From NCBI GenBank assembly GCA_000719695.1, contig JOHN01000020.1:1-64000 (forward strand): a stretch of 64,000 nt of DNA, given 5' to 3'. Shown here one piece after another: positions 8,843 through 17,557 of the stretch; positions within the stretch are counted from its first letter, which is position 1; each line of letters opens with the position of its first letter. The notes under the pieces are model-generated. The model did no database searches and was not told the origin of the DNA. It worked only from the letters and a program-made list of their open reading frames with translations. The position numbers and the translations under genes were made by a program. The DNA is from Streptomyces sp. NRRL F-6131. GTDB lineage: Bacteria; Actinomycetota; Actinomycetes; Streptomycetales; Streptomycetaceae.

Positions 8843-9823
8843 ATGAGCACCAGCAAGCACGTCGCCCCCGGCACCCCCGGTACCCCCGGCTCCCTCGCCA
8901 CCAAGGCCGTCGGCATCGTCGAGTACGGCGACCTGGACGTCCTCGGCCCGATCGAGGTCGAGCTGCCCGCGCCGGGCCCCGGCCAGGTCCGGGTGGCCGT
9001 GCGCGCCGTCGGCGTCAACCCGCTCGACCACAAGGTCCGCTCCGGCGCGCTCGTCGACCTGTTCCCGGTCAGCTTCCCGGCCGTCCTCGGCTACGAGGTG
9101 GCGGGCGTGGTGGAGGCCGTCGGCGCGGGTGTCACCGAGTGGCGGACCGGCGACGAGGTGCTCGGCGCGGTCCACGGCGGCGGCTACGCGGAGTACGCGC
9201 TGGCGGAGGCGGACAGGCTGGTCCGCAAGCCGGCCGGGCTCGACTGGACGGCGGCCGCGGCGCTCCCGGTGGCCGCCGAGACCGCCTGGCGCTCCCTCGA
9301 CCTGCTGGGCGTCGAGGCCGGCCACACGCTGCTGGTGCACGGCGCGGCGGGCGGCGTCGGCACGGCGGTGCTCCAGTTCGCCCGGGCCCGGGGAATCCGG
9401 GTCATCGGCACCGCGAGCGAGGCCAACCACGCGTACCTGCGGGAACTGGGCGCCGTGCCGGTCACCTACGGAGAGGGGCTGGCCGAGCGGGTCCGCGCCG
9501 TCGCGCCCGAGGGCGTGGACCGCGTCCTGGACGCGGCCGGGGCCGACGTCCTGCCGCTGTCGATCGAGCTGGCGGGCGGCGCGGAGCACGTGCTGACCAT
9601 CGCCGACTGGCAGGGCGCGACCCGGCACGGCGTCCGTTTCAGCGGCGGTGGTGAGGAGCCGACTTACGACCGGCCGGCCCTGAACGCCGCGCTCGACCTC
9701 GTCGAAGCGGGCGGCCTGGACATCCCGCTGCACCGCGTGCTCCCGCTGGCGGAGGCGGCCGACGCGCTGCGCGAGAGCGAGCGCGGCCACGTGCGCGGCA
9801 AGATCGTCCTCACCGTCGGCTGA
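8843..9823 (+). CDS. NADP-dependent zinc-less alcohol dehydrogenase/quinone oxidoreductase
   Basis: 326 aa medium-chain dehydrogenase/reductase. GroES-like N-terminal domain (VRAVGVNPLDHKVRSG, LGYEVAGVV), then a Rossmann domain with LLVHGAAGGVGTAVLQFAR and ASEANHAYLRELG. The structural and catalytic zinc cysteines of alcohol dehydrogenases are missing, placing it in the quinone oxidoreductase (QOR/zeta-crystallin) group. Start ATG 8843 has GGAGATCCTCC upstream; a longer frame to 8717 encodes an unlikely extension. The N-terminus has a PGTPGTPG repeat. Divergent from the kinase-LuxR hybrid, so likely its regulatory target (inference). Confidence 0.9.
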   Translation: MSTSKHVAPGTPGTPGSLATKAVGIVEYGDLDVLGPIEVELPAPGPGQVRVAVRAVGVNPLDHKVRSGALVDLFPVSFPAVLGYEVAGVVEAVGAGVTEWRTGDEVLGAVHGGGYAEYALAEADRLVRKPAGLDWTAAAALPVAAETAWRSLDLLGVEAGHTLLVHGAAGGVGTAVLQFARARGIRVIGTASEANHAYLRELGAVPVTYGEGLAERVRAVAPEGVDRVLDAAGADVLPLSIELAGGAEHVLTIADWQGATRHGVRFSGGGEEPTYDRPALNAALDLVEAGGLDIPLHRVLPLAEAADALRESERGHVRGKIVLTVG

Positions 9824-9900
9824 ACCGGCGCCACGGGGGCCGGGCGGGGCCGGAGGCGGTCGGAGCGGGGCCGGGACGCGGGGGTGCCCGGCAGGCCTGG

Positions 9901-9938
9901 TTCACGATCCGCACGTGCGCCGTTACAGTGCGGTGTCA
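9901..9938 (+). promoter_or_regulatory. Candidate promoter giving a leaderless SDR mRNA
   Basis: TTCACG (9901-9906), 17-bp spacer, TACAGT (9924-9929); expected transcription start falls at or just before the ATG at 9938. No Shine-Dalgarno precedes the ATG, consistent with leaderless translation, which is common in Streptomyces. Confidence 0.5.
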
Positions 9939-10735
9939 TGACGGAGACGAGCGGGCCCGGCGGTCGGCTGGCGGGCAAGTCCTGTGTGGTCACCGGCGCG
10001 GCGAACGGGATCGGCCGCGCGGTCGCCGAACTCTTCGCCCGGCAGGGCGCGGCGGTGGTGGCGACGGACCTCGACGAGGACGGCCTGCGACGGCTGGCCG
10101 AACGGCTGCCGCAGGCCGTCACCACGGTGGTCGGCGACGTCTCGCGGGAGGAGGACGCCCGCCGGATGATCGCGGCGGCCGTCGAACGGCACGGCCGGCT
10201 GGACGTGTTGGTGGCCAACGCGGGGATCATCCCGCTCCTGGAGATCACCGAGGCCGACGCCGAGGACTGGGACCGGGTGATGGCCGTCGACGGCCGCGGC
10301 ATGTTCCTCACCTGCAAGTACGCCGTCGAGGCGATGGCCCCCGCCGGAGCGGGCGGCGGTGGTCGCGCCGGCCGCGGTGCGATCGTCTGCGTCTCGTCGA
10401 TCTCGGGCGTGGCCGGACAGCGGGGCCAGGCGGTCTACGGGCCGGCCAAGTTCGTCGCCTCCGGCCTCACCAAGCACCTCGCCGTGGAGTGGGCCGATCG
10501 GGGCATCCGGGTCAACGCCGTCGCGCCCGGCACGATCACCACCGAACGCGTCGCCCGCCTCCGGGACGAACCCGGCGGGCCCGAGTACCTCGCCTCCATC
10601 GAGCAGCTCCACCCGATGCGCCGCCTCGGCACCCCCGAGGAGGTGGCGGCCGCCGTCCTCTTCCTCGCCTCCGACGAGGCCTCCTTCATCACCGGCGCCG
10701 TTCTTCCCGTGGACGGTGGCTACTTGGCCCAGTGA
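9938..10735 (+). CDS. SDR-family oxidoreductase
   Basis: 265 aa classical short-chain dehydrogenase. Cofactor motif TGAANGIG (residues about 17-24), NAG motif (VANAGII), catalytic Ser in SSISG and the YxxxK pair in YGPAKF, and C-terminal ITGAVLPVDGGY. The Asp after beta-2 (ATDLDED) favours NAD(H). Substrate not evident. Start chosen at ATG 9938 with no ribosome site but a promoter positioned for a leaderless mRNA. It converges on the livF end at 10783. Confidence 0.9.
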   Translation: MTETSGPGGRLAGKSCVVTGAANGIGRAVAELFARQGAAVVATDLDEDGLRRLAERLPQAVTTVVGDVSREEDARRMIAAAVERHGRLDVLVANAGIIPLLEITEADAEDWDRVMAVDGRGMFLTCKYAVEAMAPAGAGGGGRAGRGAIVCVSSISGVAGQRGQAVYGPAKFVASGLTKHLAVEWADRGIRVNAVAPGTITTERVARLRDEPGGPEYLASIEQLHPMRRLGTPEEVAAAVLFLASDEASFITGAVLPVDGGYLAQ

Positions 10736-10782
10736 CCGGCGACCGGCCGTGCTTCCGGGGGTGGTTGAGCCCTTCGCCCCCT

Positions 10783-11457
10783 TCACCTCGCCGTCTCCGG
10801 CCGTGCGGCCAACTCGGCGGGCTCGCCGGAGAAGGCGACCTCGCCGCGGTGCAGGACGTGGACGGCGACCGCGCCGGTCAGGGTGGACGGGAGGGTCTGC
10901 GCGGTCAGCAGCACGGTCCGACCGGTGGCGGCGGACGAGGCCAGCAGGTGCGCGTGCAGCCGGGCGGCGACGGCCGGGGCCAGCCCCCGGTCCGGCTCGT
11001 CCAGCAGGAGCAGTCGAGGTGAAGCCGTCAACGCTCTGGCCAGGGCGACGAGTTGCTGCTGCCCGCCGGAGAGCGTCCCGGCCCGCCGGGGGAGCAGTCC
11101 GGACAGCTCGGGGAACAGCTCCAGCACCTCGCGAGCGGCGGACGGCGCGCCGAGGGCGAGGTGCTCGGCGACGGTGAGCGAGGGGAACGCGGCCCGCTCC
11201 GCCGGCACCAGGGTCAGTCCGAGCCGCACCCGCCGGTGCGCGCTCAGCCCGGTGACGTCCCGGCCCCGCCAGAGGACCCGCCCGGCGGACAGCGGTACCA
11301 GCCCGGCCAGCGCGTGCAGCACGCTCGTCCGCCCGGCCCCGTTCCGCCCGAGCAGCACGGTGACGCCACCGGGCGGGGCGGTCAGGCTCACCCCGTGCAG
11401 TGCCTCCAGCGGGCCGTACCGCACCCGTGCGGCCAGCAGCGCGACATCGACGGGCAC
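10783..11457 (-). CDS. livF: Branched-chain amino acid-type ABC ATPase (LivF-like) with altered Walker A
   Basis: 224 aa, same length class as LivF. Signature LSGGQQQL, Walker B LLLLDEP and the family GLAP follow-up are present. The Walker A loop reads GRNGAGRTS: the invariant lysine of GxxGxGK[ST] is arginine (codon CGG, no ambiguity in the strand). The post-Walker B Asp/His region is LLTAQ where LivF usually has VEQN. ATP hydrolysis may therefore be impaired, leaving LivG as the active site partner. GTG start at 11457 with GGAG eight bases away. Last gene of the leftward operon, 87 bp after livG, the gap being occupied by a heptad-repeat array. Confidence 0.85.
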   Translation of the reverse strand: MPVDVALLAARVRYGPLEALHGVSLTAPPGGVTVLLGRNGAGRTSVLHALAGLVPLSAGRVLWRGRDVTGLSAHRRVRLGLTLVPAERAAFPSLTVAEHLALGAPSAAREVLELFPELSGLLPRRAGTLSGGQQQLVALARALTASPRLLLLDEPDRGLAPAVAARLHAHLLASSAATGRTVLLTAQTLPSTLTGAVAVHVLHRGEVAFSGEPAELAARPETAR

Positions 11458-11483
11458 GGAGGCGCTCCAAGGGTCGAGGGCGG

Positions 11484-11567
11484 GTTGAGGGTTGGAAGTT
11501 GGAAATCTGTCATCTGTTATCCGTCATCTGTCATCTGATATCTGTCAGCTGTCAGTTGTCAGCCGTC
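11484..11567 (+). repeat. Heptad repeat element A
   Basis: Twelve contiguous 7-bp units in phase: GTTGAGG, GTTGGAA twice, then nine units of ATCTGTC type (11505-11567) including ATCTGTT, ATCCGTC, ATCTGAT, AGCTGTC, AGTTGTC and terminal AGCCGTC. It lies inside the leftward liv operon between livG and livF, and livG's last codons and TGA stop (11547-11545) fall within it. Read on the transcribed strand the units are TGACAGA-like, giving stops every 7 nt. Related to elements at 20509, 33125 and 41931. Confidence 0.9.
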
Positions 11568-12333
11568 CCCGCGCTGGCACCGCCGACCCCGGCGTCCCGC
11601 CCCAGGCCCGGGTCACCCGGGGGTCGGCCAGGACGGTCGCCGTCGGCCCGGCGGCGACCGTCCGGCCGCCGGCCATCGCGTAGACGGTGTCGGCGAGCTC
11701 GGTCACCAGGTCCGGGTCGTGCTCGACCAGCAGCAGCGCCATGCCCGCGTCGGCCAGACCGCGCAGCACGGTCACCAGGCGCGCCGTCTGCGCGCTGTCG
11801 AGACCGGCCGCCGGCTCGTCCAGGAGCAGGACGCGCGGCTCGCCGGCCAGGGCCCGCGCGAGTTCGACGAGCCGCAGGACGCCCGTCGGCTGCTCACCGG
11901 CCGGCTCCGCCGCGACCGTCTCCAGACCGAGCACGGCGAGCGCGCGCGCCGTTCGCCCGGCCGCCGCCCCGGCCTCGCGGTGGCGGCGGGTGCCGGGTCG
12001 CTGTTCGGCGCCGACCCGGACGTTCTCCGCGACCGAGAGCGTCGGGAAGACGGCGATCTGTTGGAAGCTGCGGGCCAGCCCGAGCCGCACCCGCTCGTGC
12101 ACCGGCAGTCGGGTGACGTCCCGGCCGCCGAGGAGGACCCGGCCGGCGTCCGGGCGCGCGGTGCCGGCGAGGCAGTCGAACAGGGTGCTCTTGCCCGCGC
12201 CGTTCGGCCCGATCAGCGCGGTGATCCGCCCCGCCGGCGCCGTCAGGTCGACGCCCGCCACCGCCTCGATCCCGCCGTACCGGCGGACCAGGCCCCGGGC
12301 GGTGAGCCGGGCCGCGCCGCGCCCGCCGATCAC
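11545..12333 (-). CDS. livG: Branched-chain amino acid-type ABC ATPase (LivG-like)
   Basis: 262 aa. Walker A GPNGAGKST, LivG-type segment LARSFQQIAVFPTLSVAENV, degenerate signature region (PTGVLRLVELARAL in place of LSxGQ), Walker B VLLLDEP and H-loop LLVEHD. The GTG start at 12333 overlaps the TGA of the permease gene (GTGA, 4 bp), implying translational coupling. The C-terminal RLTTDS and stop come from heptad element A. Energises the fused permease for uptake of branched-chain amino acids, amides or related solutes. The signature motif is weak (TGVLR), so with LivF's altered Walker A this ATPase pair looks asymmetric. Confidence 0.9.
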   Translation of the reverse strand: MIGGRGAARLTARGLVRRYGGIEAVAGVDLTAPAGRITALIGPNGAGKSTLFDCLAGTARPDAGRVLLGGRDVTRLPVHERVRLGLARSFQQIAVFPTLSVAENVRVGAEQRPGTRRHREAGAAAGRTARALAVLGLETVAAEPAGEQPTGVLRLVELARALAGEPRVLLLDEPAAGLDSAQTARLVTVLRGLADAGMALLLVEHDPDLVTELADTVYAMAGGRTVAAGPTATVLADPRVTRAWGGTPGSAVPARGRLTTDS

Positions 12334-14540
12334 GGGCCACCAGCTCCGGGCGCAGGCTTCCCGGGCGCAGACTTTCCCGGCGCAGGCTTTCCCGGCGCAG
12401 GCCCGCCGGGCGTGCTGCCGCCGGGTGGGCCGACGCCGGCCGCCCGGCGGGCCGCGATCACCGCGCGCACCCGCAGTCCCGCCGGCGTCAGCCCGCCCAC
12501 CGACGGCGGCGGCGCGGGTGTCGGCGGCGCCCCGTGGCCGGCCCGGACGCCCACCCGGACGTCCACCCGGCCCGCCGCGAGGCCCGCCAGACCGCCCGGC
12601 AGCCGCCCGATGCCTGCCGCCAGCACCCCCACCGCGACCGCCGACACCCCCGCCGTCGTGCCCGCGTCCAGACCGATCAGCAGGGCCGCCGCCAGCACCG
12701 CTCCCAGCGCGCTGTCCGCGCCCGCCACCACCACAGCCGCGAACCACAGCAGTCCGCGCACCGGGTCGAACGCCGCCGCGTCGAACGCCCGACCCGCCAT
12801 CCCCATCAGCCCGCCGCCGAGCGCCGCCAGCGCCGCCCCCGCCACGAAGGCGAACAACTTGAGCCCCGGCACGTCGACGCCCGCCGCGGCCGCCCCCGGT
12901 TCGTGGTCGCGCAGCGCGCTCAGCGCCCGCCCGAGCCGCCCGCCGTGCAGGGCCCGCACCACGGCGGCGCCCAGCCCGAGCAGCAGCAGTTCGGCGACGT
13001 AGAAGGCGCGGTCGCCGGAGAGGAATTCGGGCCGGTCCAACGTCAGCCCGGTGGTCGCGTAGGGCTGCTGGAAGACGAACCGGCTCAGCGTCGTCCCGAC
13101 CGCGAAGGTCACCAGCGCCAGGGCCAGACCGCGCCGTCGGATCGCCGGCCAGCCGGTCAGCAGCCCGAGCGGCGCGGTGACGAGGACGGCGAACAGCAGC
13201 GCGGGCGCGGCGGGCAGGGCCGGCAGGCCGGGGATCCGCCCCGACATCAGCAGCGCCGTCCCGAGCGCCCCCAGCCCCGCGTACCCGGCCTGGCCCAGCG
13301 AGACCTGCCCGCCGTAGCCGGTCACCACCACGATCGACAGCAGGACCAGCGCCAGCGCCGGGACCAGCAGGGCGCCGCGCAGGTCGTTGCCGCGGAAGCC
13401 GAGCGGCAGCAGGAGCAGCACCAGGCAGACCGCCCGCGCCGCCAGGGCGCCCCGCCCGCCCGCGCCACCGGAGCCGATACCGGAGCCGCCCGCCGAGCCG
13501 GCCGCCGAGCCGCCCGCCGAGCGGCGCGCCCGCGACGTCGCCGGTGACGCGTCCGCACCGGCCCGCCCACCGGTGATCCGGGGCCCGGCCAGCAGCGCGG
13601 CGACCAGCAGTGCCACCACGAACAGGTTCGCCTGCACGGCCTGCACCAGCGGCAGCAGCTGTCCGTCCGGCCGGAACCGCGTCAGCTCCGCCTGCAGGAC
13701 ACCCAGCCCGAGCCCGGTCACCACCGCCACCGGGATGCTCCGCAACCGGGCCGCCACCGCGACCGCCATCGTCTCCATCACCAGCAGCGGCAGCCCGTAC
13801 GGGTCCAGCAGCAGGTACGGCGCGAGCGCGATCCCGACCAGCCCGGCGGTGAACGAGCCGAACGCCCACCCGGCCGCCGACACCCGGTCGGCGGCCACCC
13901 CGGCCAGTTCGGCGAGCCGTCGGTCGTCGACGACCGCCCGCAGCCGCAGGCCGAACGGGGTGAACCGGGTGGTCGCGCCCACCGTCAGGGCGAGCACGAG
14001 GATCGCGGCCAGCTGCGCGACCGTGTCGGGGCGCAGCACGTGCCCGCCGGGCAGCCCGATCGGCGTCCCGCCGAACGGGGACGGCGCGCCGGCCACCGGC
14101 GCGGCGCCCCACACCAGCACCACCACCCCGATGATCAGCACGAACACGCCCAGGCCGGCCACCATGGTCTCGGCCGCACCGGCGCCGCGCCGCTGCAGCG
14201 GCCGGTACACCAGGACGTCCAGCAGCACCCCGAGGGCGGGTGCCACCAGCAGCAGGCAGCACGCGACGGCCGGCCAGACCGGCCAGTGCCGCACCACCAC
14301 CAGGTCACGCAGCAGATAGGCGACGAGCATCGCCTGGGCGCCCTGGGCGAGGTTGAGCACGCCGGTGGTGCGGTGGCAGACGACCAGCCCGATGCCGCTG
14401 AGCGCGGCGGCGCTGCCGACGGTCAGGCCGGCGAGGGCGAGGTCGACGGTGAGGCCGGCCGGATCGCCGGCCGCGGCGGCGAGGGGCAGGGCGGAAGGCA
14501 GTGCGAGGGGCAGGGTGAGGGGGACGGGCACCGGGGTCAC
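12330..14540 (-). CDS. Fused LivH-LivM permease of branched-chain amino acid-type ABC transporter
   Basis: 736 aa. Residues about 30-325 match LivH (GLVVCHRTTGVLNLAQGAQAM, permease loop LRAVVDDRRLAELAGV), a Gly/Ser/Ala linker follows (about 330-365), and about 370-640 match LivM (GYGGQVSLGQAGYAGLGA, LRDHEPGAAAAGVDV). Fusion of both permease halves into one polypeptide occurs in some actinobacteria. The C-terminus carries five-residue PGKPA-type repeats encoded by 15-bp DNA repeats (about 12350-12410). GTG start at 14540, four bases after the stop of the upstream membrane protein gene. Integral cytoplasmic membrane protein. Confidence 0.9.
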   Translation of the reverse strand: MTPVPVPLTLPLALPSALPLAAAAGDPAGLTVDLALAGLTVGSAAALSGIGLVVCHRTTGVLNLAQGAQAMLVAYLLRDLVVVRHWPVWPAVACCLLLVAPALGVLLDVLVYRPLQRRGAGAAETMVAGLGVFVLIIGVVVLVWGAAPVAGAPSPFGGTPIGLPGGHVLRPDTVAQLAAILVLALTVGATTRFTPFGLRLRAVVDDRRLAELAGVAADRVSAAGWAFGSFTAGLVGIALAPYLLLDPYGLPLLVMETMAVAVAARLRSIPVAVVTGLGLGVLQAELTRFRPDGQLLPLVQAVQANLFVVALLVAALLAGPRITGGRAGADASPATSRARRSAGGSAAGSAGGSGIGSGGAGGRGALAARAVCLVLLLLPLGFRGNDLRGALLVPALALVLLSIVVVTGYGGQVSLGQAGYAGLGALGTALLMSGRIPGLPALPAAPALLFAVLVTAPLGLLTGWPAIRRRGLALALVTFAVGTTLSRFVFQQPYATTGLTLDRPEFLSGDRAFYVAELLLLGLGAAVVRALHGGRLGRALSALRDHEPGAAAAGVDVPGLKLFAFVAGAALAALGGGLMGMAGRAFDAAAFDPVRGLLWFAAVVVAGADSALGAVLAAALLIGLDAGTTAGVSAVAVGVLAAGIGRLPGGLAGLAAGRVDVRVGVRAGHGAPPTPAPPPSVGGLTPAGLRVRAVIAARRAAGVGPPGGSTPGGPAPGKPAPGKSAPGKPAPGAGGP

Positions 14541-14544
14541 CGCC

Positions 14545-15300
14545 TCAGCCGGTCGGCGGACGCGGATCGTCCGGACGGGTGGTGGGGTCGGCGGTGCCGT
14601 CGTGCGTGCCGTCCTCGGACCGGTCGGACCCGTCGGACCCGTCGGACCGGTCCGGCCGGTCGGGCCGGACCCCGGTGTCGCGGAGCGGCTCCGGGTCGCA
14701 GAGGAGGCAGGGCGTCAGCTCCCGGTCGCGGACGGCCCGGGCGTCGACCGGGGCGGCGGCGGGTTTGCCCGCCACCAGCGGACAGTCCGGGCGGTGGTAG
14801 AGCGTGCCGCCGGGGACGGCCAGCGGTTCGGCGGCCGTGGGCCCGGGAACGTCCTCGGGACCGTCCTCGGCACGGGTGTCGCTGTCGACCAGCAGGGCGT
14901 ACAGGTGCTCGATCCTGCGGTCCGTCACGCTCGGTGCGGCCTGCGGCGACGGCTCCGCCCCGCGTTCGTCCGACCGGGCGGACGAACGCAGGGCGACCAG
15001 GACGACACCCGCCACGATCAGCGCCGCACCCGGGACGGTCGCCGAGGCCAGGTAGGGGATCTGCTGCTCCACGAAGTTCTCGCCCGAGACCCCGTACCAG
15101 CCCAGGACGCAGAGCACCGCGCCGATCGCTGCGAGCGACCAGCCCGGCCACTCGCGGCTCTCCCGCAAGGACCGCACCGACCGTGCTGACCGCACCGACC
15201 TCGCCGCACGGGCTGCGCGGGTCGCCGTGTCCGGCAGGCGCGCCGGTGCGCCCTTCGACCGGTTCGGTGCGTTCTGCCGCTCGGATTGCGATTCGTCCAT
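14545..15300 (-). CDS. Membrane protein with Ada-like Cys/His motif, liv operon
   Basis: 251 aa. Two transmembrane segments (about residues 52-68 and 87-105) follow an Arg/Ser-rich N-terminus (ARSVRSARSVRS repeats). The C-terminal part holds LYHRPDCPLVAG and LTPCLLCDP, an H-x3-C ... C-x2-C pattern resembling the Ada/metal-binding 'YHxxxC...PCxxC' module, which could bind Zn or Fe. The tail is a DRSDGSDGSD repeat. First gene of the leftward operon, four bases before the permease start, so it is probably an accessory of this transporter. Function unproven. Start ATG 15300 is divergent from the lipoprotein at 15434. Confidence 0.75.
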   Translation of the reverse strand: MDESQSERQNAPNRSKGAPARLPDTATRAARAARSVRSARSVRSLRESREWPGWSLAAIGAVLCVLGWYGVSGENFVEQQIPYLASATVPGAALIVAGVVLVALRSSARSDERGAEPSPQAAPSVTDRRIEHLYALLVDSDTRAEDGPEDVPGPTAAEPLAVPGGTLYHRPDCPLVAGKPAAAPVDARAVRDRELTPCLLCDPEPLRDTGVRPDRPDRSDGSDGSDRSEDGTHDGTADPTTRPDDPRPPTG

Positions 15301-15433
15301 GAATCCGCCTTGATGGTGTCACTTGCGACATTTCCAGGATCGGCCTGGAACAGCATCCGGAGACGGGCGACCCGAACCCGCGCGGCGCACGCCCGCCCGG
15401 CAGTCCCCCGCCCCGGCAGCCGAGAGGAACACC

Positions 15434-16048
15434 ATGCACGTGAGGCAGAGCGGCCCCCGCCGAGTCGGCGGCCCGGTCCTGCGGTCGGTGAGCGCCCTGC
15501 TCGCGCTGCTGCTGGCGGGCACGGTGGCGGCGTGCAGCAGCACGTCGGACTCCTCGTCCGGCTCGTCGGCCTCGGCGTCCGGGTCCGCGTCGGCCTCCGC
15601 CGCCTCGTCGAGCGCCAGCGCCAGCGCGAGTGCGAGTGCGAGTGCCAGTGCGAGCGCGAGCGACGGGGCGACGGCTCCCGCGGACCCGGCGACGGCCAAG
15701 ACCGAGGTCACCAACAACTGGCAGAAGTTCTTCGACCCGACCACCCCGATCCCGGAGAAGGCCTCGCTGCTCCAGAACGGTGACGTGCTGCTCCCCGTCC
15801 TGGCGGGCTTCGCGCAGGACCCGCGGATCGGCCAGGTGAAGGCCAAGGTGACGGACGTGTCGTTCACCTCCCCGACCGAGGCCACCGTCACCTACGAACT
15901 CTCGCTCCAGGACACCGTGGTCGAGCCCGCTGCGACCGGGAAGGCCGTGCTGGACAACGGGGTCTGGAAGGTCTCCCGCTCCACCCTCTGCGGTCTGCTG
16001 GTTCAGGCCGCCGGTTCGAGCGGCACCCCGATCCCCGGATGCAGCTGA
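15434..16048 (+). CDS. Lipoprotein with long Ser/Ala linker, function unknown
   Basis: 204 aa. Signal peptide with lipobox VAAC (Cys about residue 32) then an almost pure Ser/Ala (plus Gly) linker of about 45 residues, then a compact domain (TNNWQKFFDPTTPIPEKASLLQNG, DVSFTSPTEATVTYELSL, NGVWKVSRSTLCGLL) resembling the NTF2-like/low-molecular-weight antigen type lipoproteins of actinobacteria. ATG 15434 has GAGAGGA upstream. Its end overlaps the start of the solute-binding protein gene by 10 bp, so the two are co-translated. It sits opposite the liv operon, probably as an extracytoplasmic accessory of the transporter. Confidence 0.8.
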   Translation: MHVRQSGPRRVGGPVLRSVSALLALLLAGTVAACSSTSDSSSGSSASASGSASASAASSSASASASASASASASASDGATAPADPATAKTEVTNNWQKFFDPTTPIPEKASLLQNGDVLLPVLAGFAQDPRIGQVKAKVTDVSFTSPTEATVTYELSLQDTVVEPAATGKAVLDNGVWKVSRSTLCGLLVQAAGSSGTPIPGCS

Positions 16049-17463
16049 CCCCTGCTCCGCGCCCGCGGGCGGCCGTCGACGGGAACTCCCGCCGAAGGCC
16101 GCCCGCCGTCGCCACCCTCGCCGCCGTCGCCGCCGTCCTCGCGTCGGTGCTCGCGCTTCTCACGGTGACCGGTTGCGGCACGCGGCTGCCGGACAGCTCC
16201 TTCGGCGCCCGCCCGACCGCGTCCAACGGCACCGGGACCGGCAACCCGGCCTCCGACACCGGGGTCACCCCGACCGAGATCCGCCTCGGTGTCGTCACCT
16301 CGCTGACCAGCCCGGTCGGCAGCGAGGTGTTCAGCGGTCCGCGCTACGGCGCCCAGGCCTTCTTCCAGGCCCTCAACGACCGGGGCGGCCTGCACGGCCG
16401 CACCGTCAAGCTCGTCACCTGTGACGACGGCGGCAGCGGCATCGGCAACCAGGACTGCGTGCACCGGCTGATCGACCAGTCGCACGTGTTCGCCCTGGTC
16501 TCCGGCAGCGTCCTCGACTACGCGGGCGCCTCCTACGTGAGCGGCAAGGCGGTGCCGGACGTCGGCGGCCAGCCGATCGGCACCGCGTACGACCGGTGGC
16601 CGCACCTCTACGGCATCTACGGCAGCAGCGCCCCGCGCGACGGGCACGCCGTCGGCTGGAACGGCACGCTCTACCAGTCCACCGAGGTGTTCCGTTTCTT
16701 CAAGGAGCGGCTGGGCGCCAACAGCGCCGCCGTGGTCGCCTACAACCAGGCCGACTCCGCCCGTTACGCCGCCCAGCTGCGCGCCGGCCTGGAGGCCGAG
16801 GGCTACCGGGTGCTCATGCAGACGGTGGACTTCGCGCTGCCGAACTTCCAGGCGGTCGCCGCAGCCGTCCGGGCGGACGGGTCGCAGCTGCTGTTCGACG
16901 CCATGGACACCCGGGGCAACGCCGCCCTCTGCCGCTCCCTGGACGAGGCGGACGCGCACGTCACCGCCAAGGTGACCAACGTGCAGAACTGGTCGCAGGC
17001 CGTCCGCACCGACTACCAGGCCTCGCCGAACTGCCGCAACGCGCTCTGGGCCACCTCCGCCTCGCTCAACTACGAGGACGGCGCCCGCTACCCGGCCGTG
17101 GCGGAGTTCCGCGCGGCGATGGCGCGCTACTACCCGGACCGGGAGCCGCTGCTGTCGGCCTGGGAGCTGGAGGGCTGGGCGGGTGCGCAGTGGCTCACCG
17201 ACGCGATGGACCCGTGCGGGGCGGAACTCACCCGGGCCTGCGTCGAACGGTTCATGAACCGACCCGAGCCCTACGATGCCCACGGCCTGATCCTGCCCGC
17301 CTCCTTCGTGCCGCGGCCCCCGCCGACGGGGCCGACCCGGGCGTGCCTGAACGCGGCCCGCTGGCAGGACTCGGCCGACGGCGGGCGCGGCGGCTGGGTC
17401 ACCCAGGTGGAGTCCATGACCACCACCTGTTTCGACGCGCCGGAGCTGCCGTACCAACCGTGA
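16039..17463 (+). CDS. Branched-chain amino acid-type solute-binding lipoprotein
   Basis: 474 aa. Signal peptide ending in lipobox VTGC (Cys about 46), then a two-lobed periplasmic binding protein fold (Peripla_BP_6): EIRLGVVTSLTSPVGSEVFSG, GAQAFFQALNDRGGLHGRTVKLVTCDDGG, and C-lobe strand ELEGWAGAQWLTDAM. Longer than average with a hydrophilic linker after the Cys. Four extra cysteines (for example TCDDGG...DCVH) may form disulfides. Overlaps the lipoprotein gene by 10 bp. It would deliver substrate to the LivHM-LivG-LivF machinery encoded divergently. Confidence 0.9.
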   Translation: MQLTPAPRPRAAVDGNSRRRPPAVATLAAVAAVLASVLALLTVTGCGTRLPDSSFGARPTASNGTGTGNPASDTGVTPTEIRLGVVTSLTSPVGSEVFSGPRYGAQAFFQALNDRGGLHGRTVKLVTCDDGGSGIGNQDCVHRLIDQSHVFALVSGSVLDYAGASYVSGKAVPDVGGQPIGTAYDRWPHLYGIYGSSAPRDGHAVGWNGTLYQSTEVFRFFKERLGANSAAVVAYNQADSARYAAQLRAGLEAEGYRVLMQTVDFALPNFQAVAAAVRADGSQLLFDAMDTRGNAALCRSLDEADAHVTAKVTNVQNWSQAVRTDYQASPNCRNALWATSASLNYEDGARYPAVAEFRAAMARYYPDREPLLSAWELEGWAGAQWLTDAMDPCGAELTRACVERFMNRPEPYDAHGLILPASFVPRPPPTGPTRACLNAARWQDSADGGRGGWVTQVESMTTTCFDAPELPYQP

Positions 17464-17557
17464 GCCACGCGGTGGCCCGGTGCCTGCGCCGTGCCCCGGC
17501 CCCGGCGTCGGCTCCGGTCGCCGCCCCCGGCCGTTGGGCCCGGCCCGGCGGCCGGGG

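Noticed and set aside
11484..11567. Heptad arrays as a CRISPR
   Set aside because: Units are 7 bp and contiguous with no unique spacers, and there is no cas gene.
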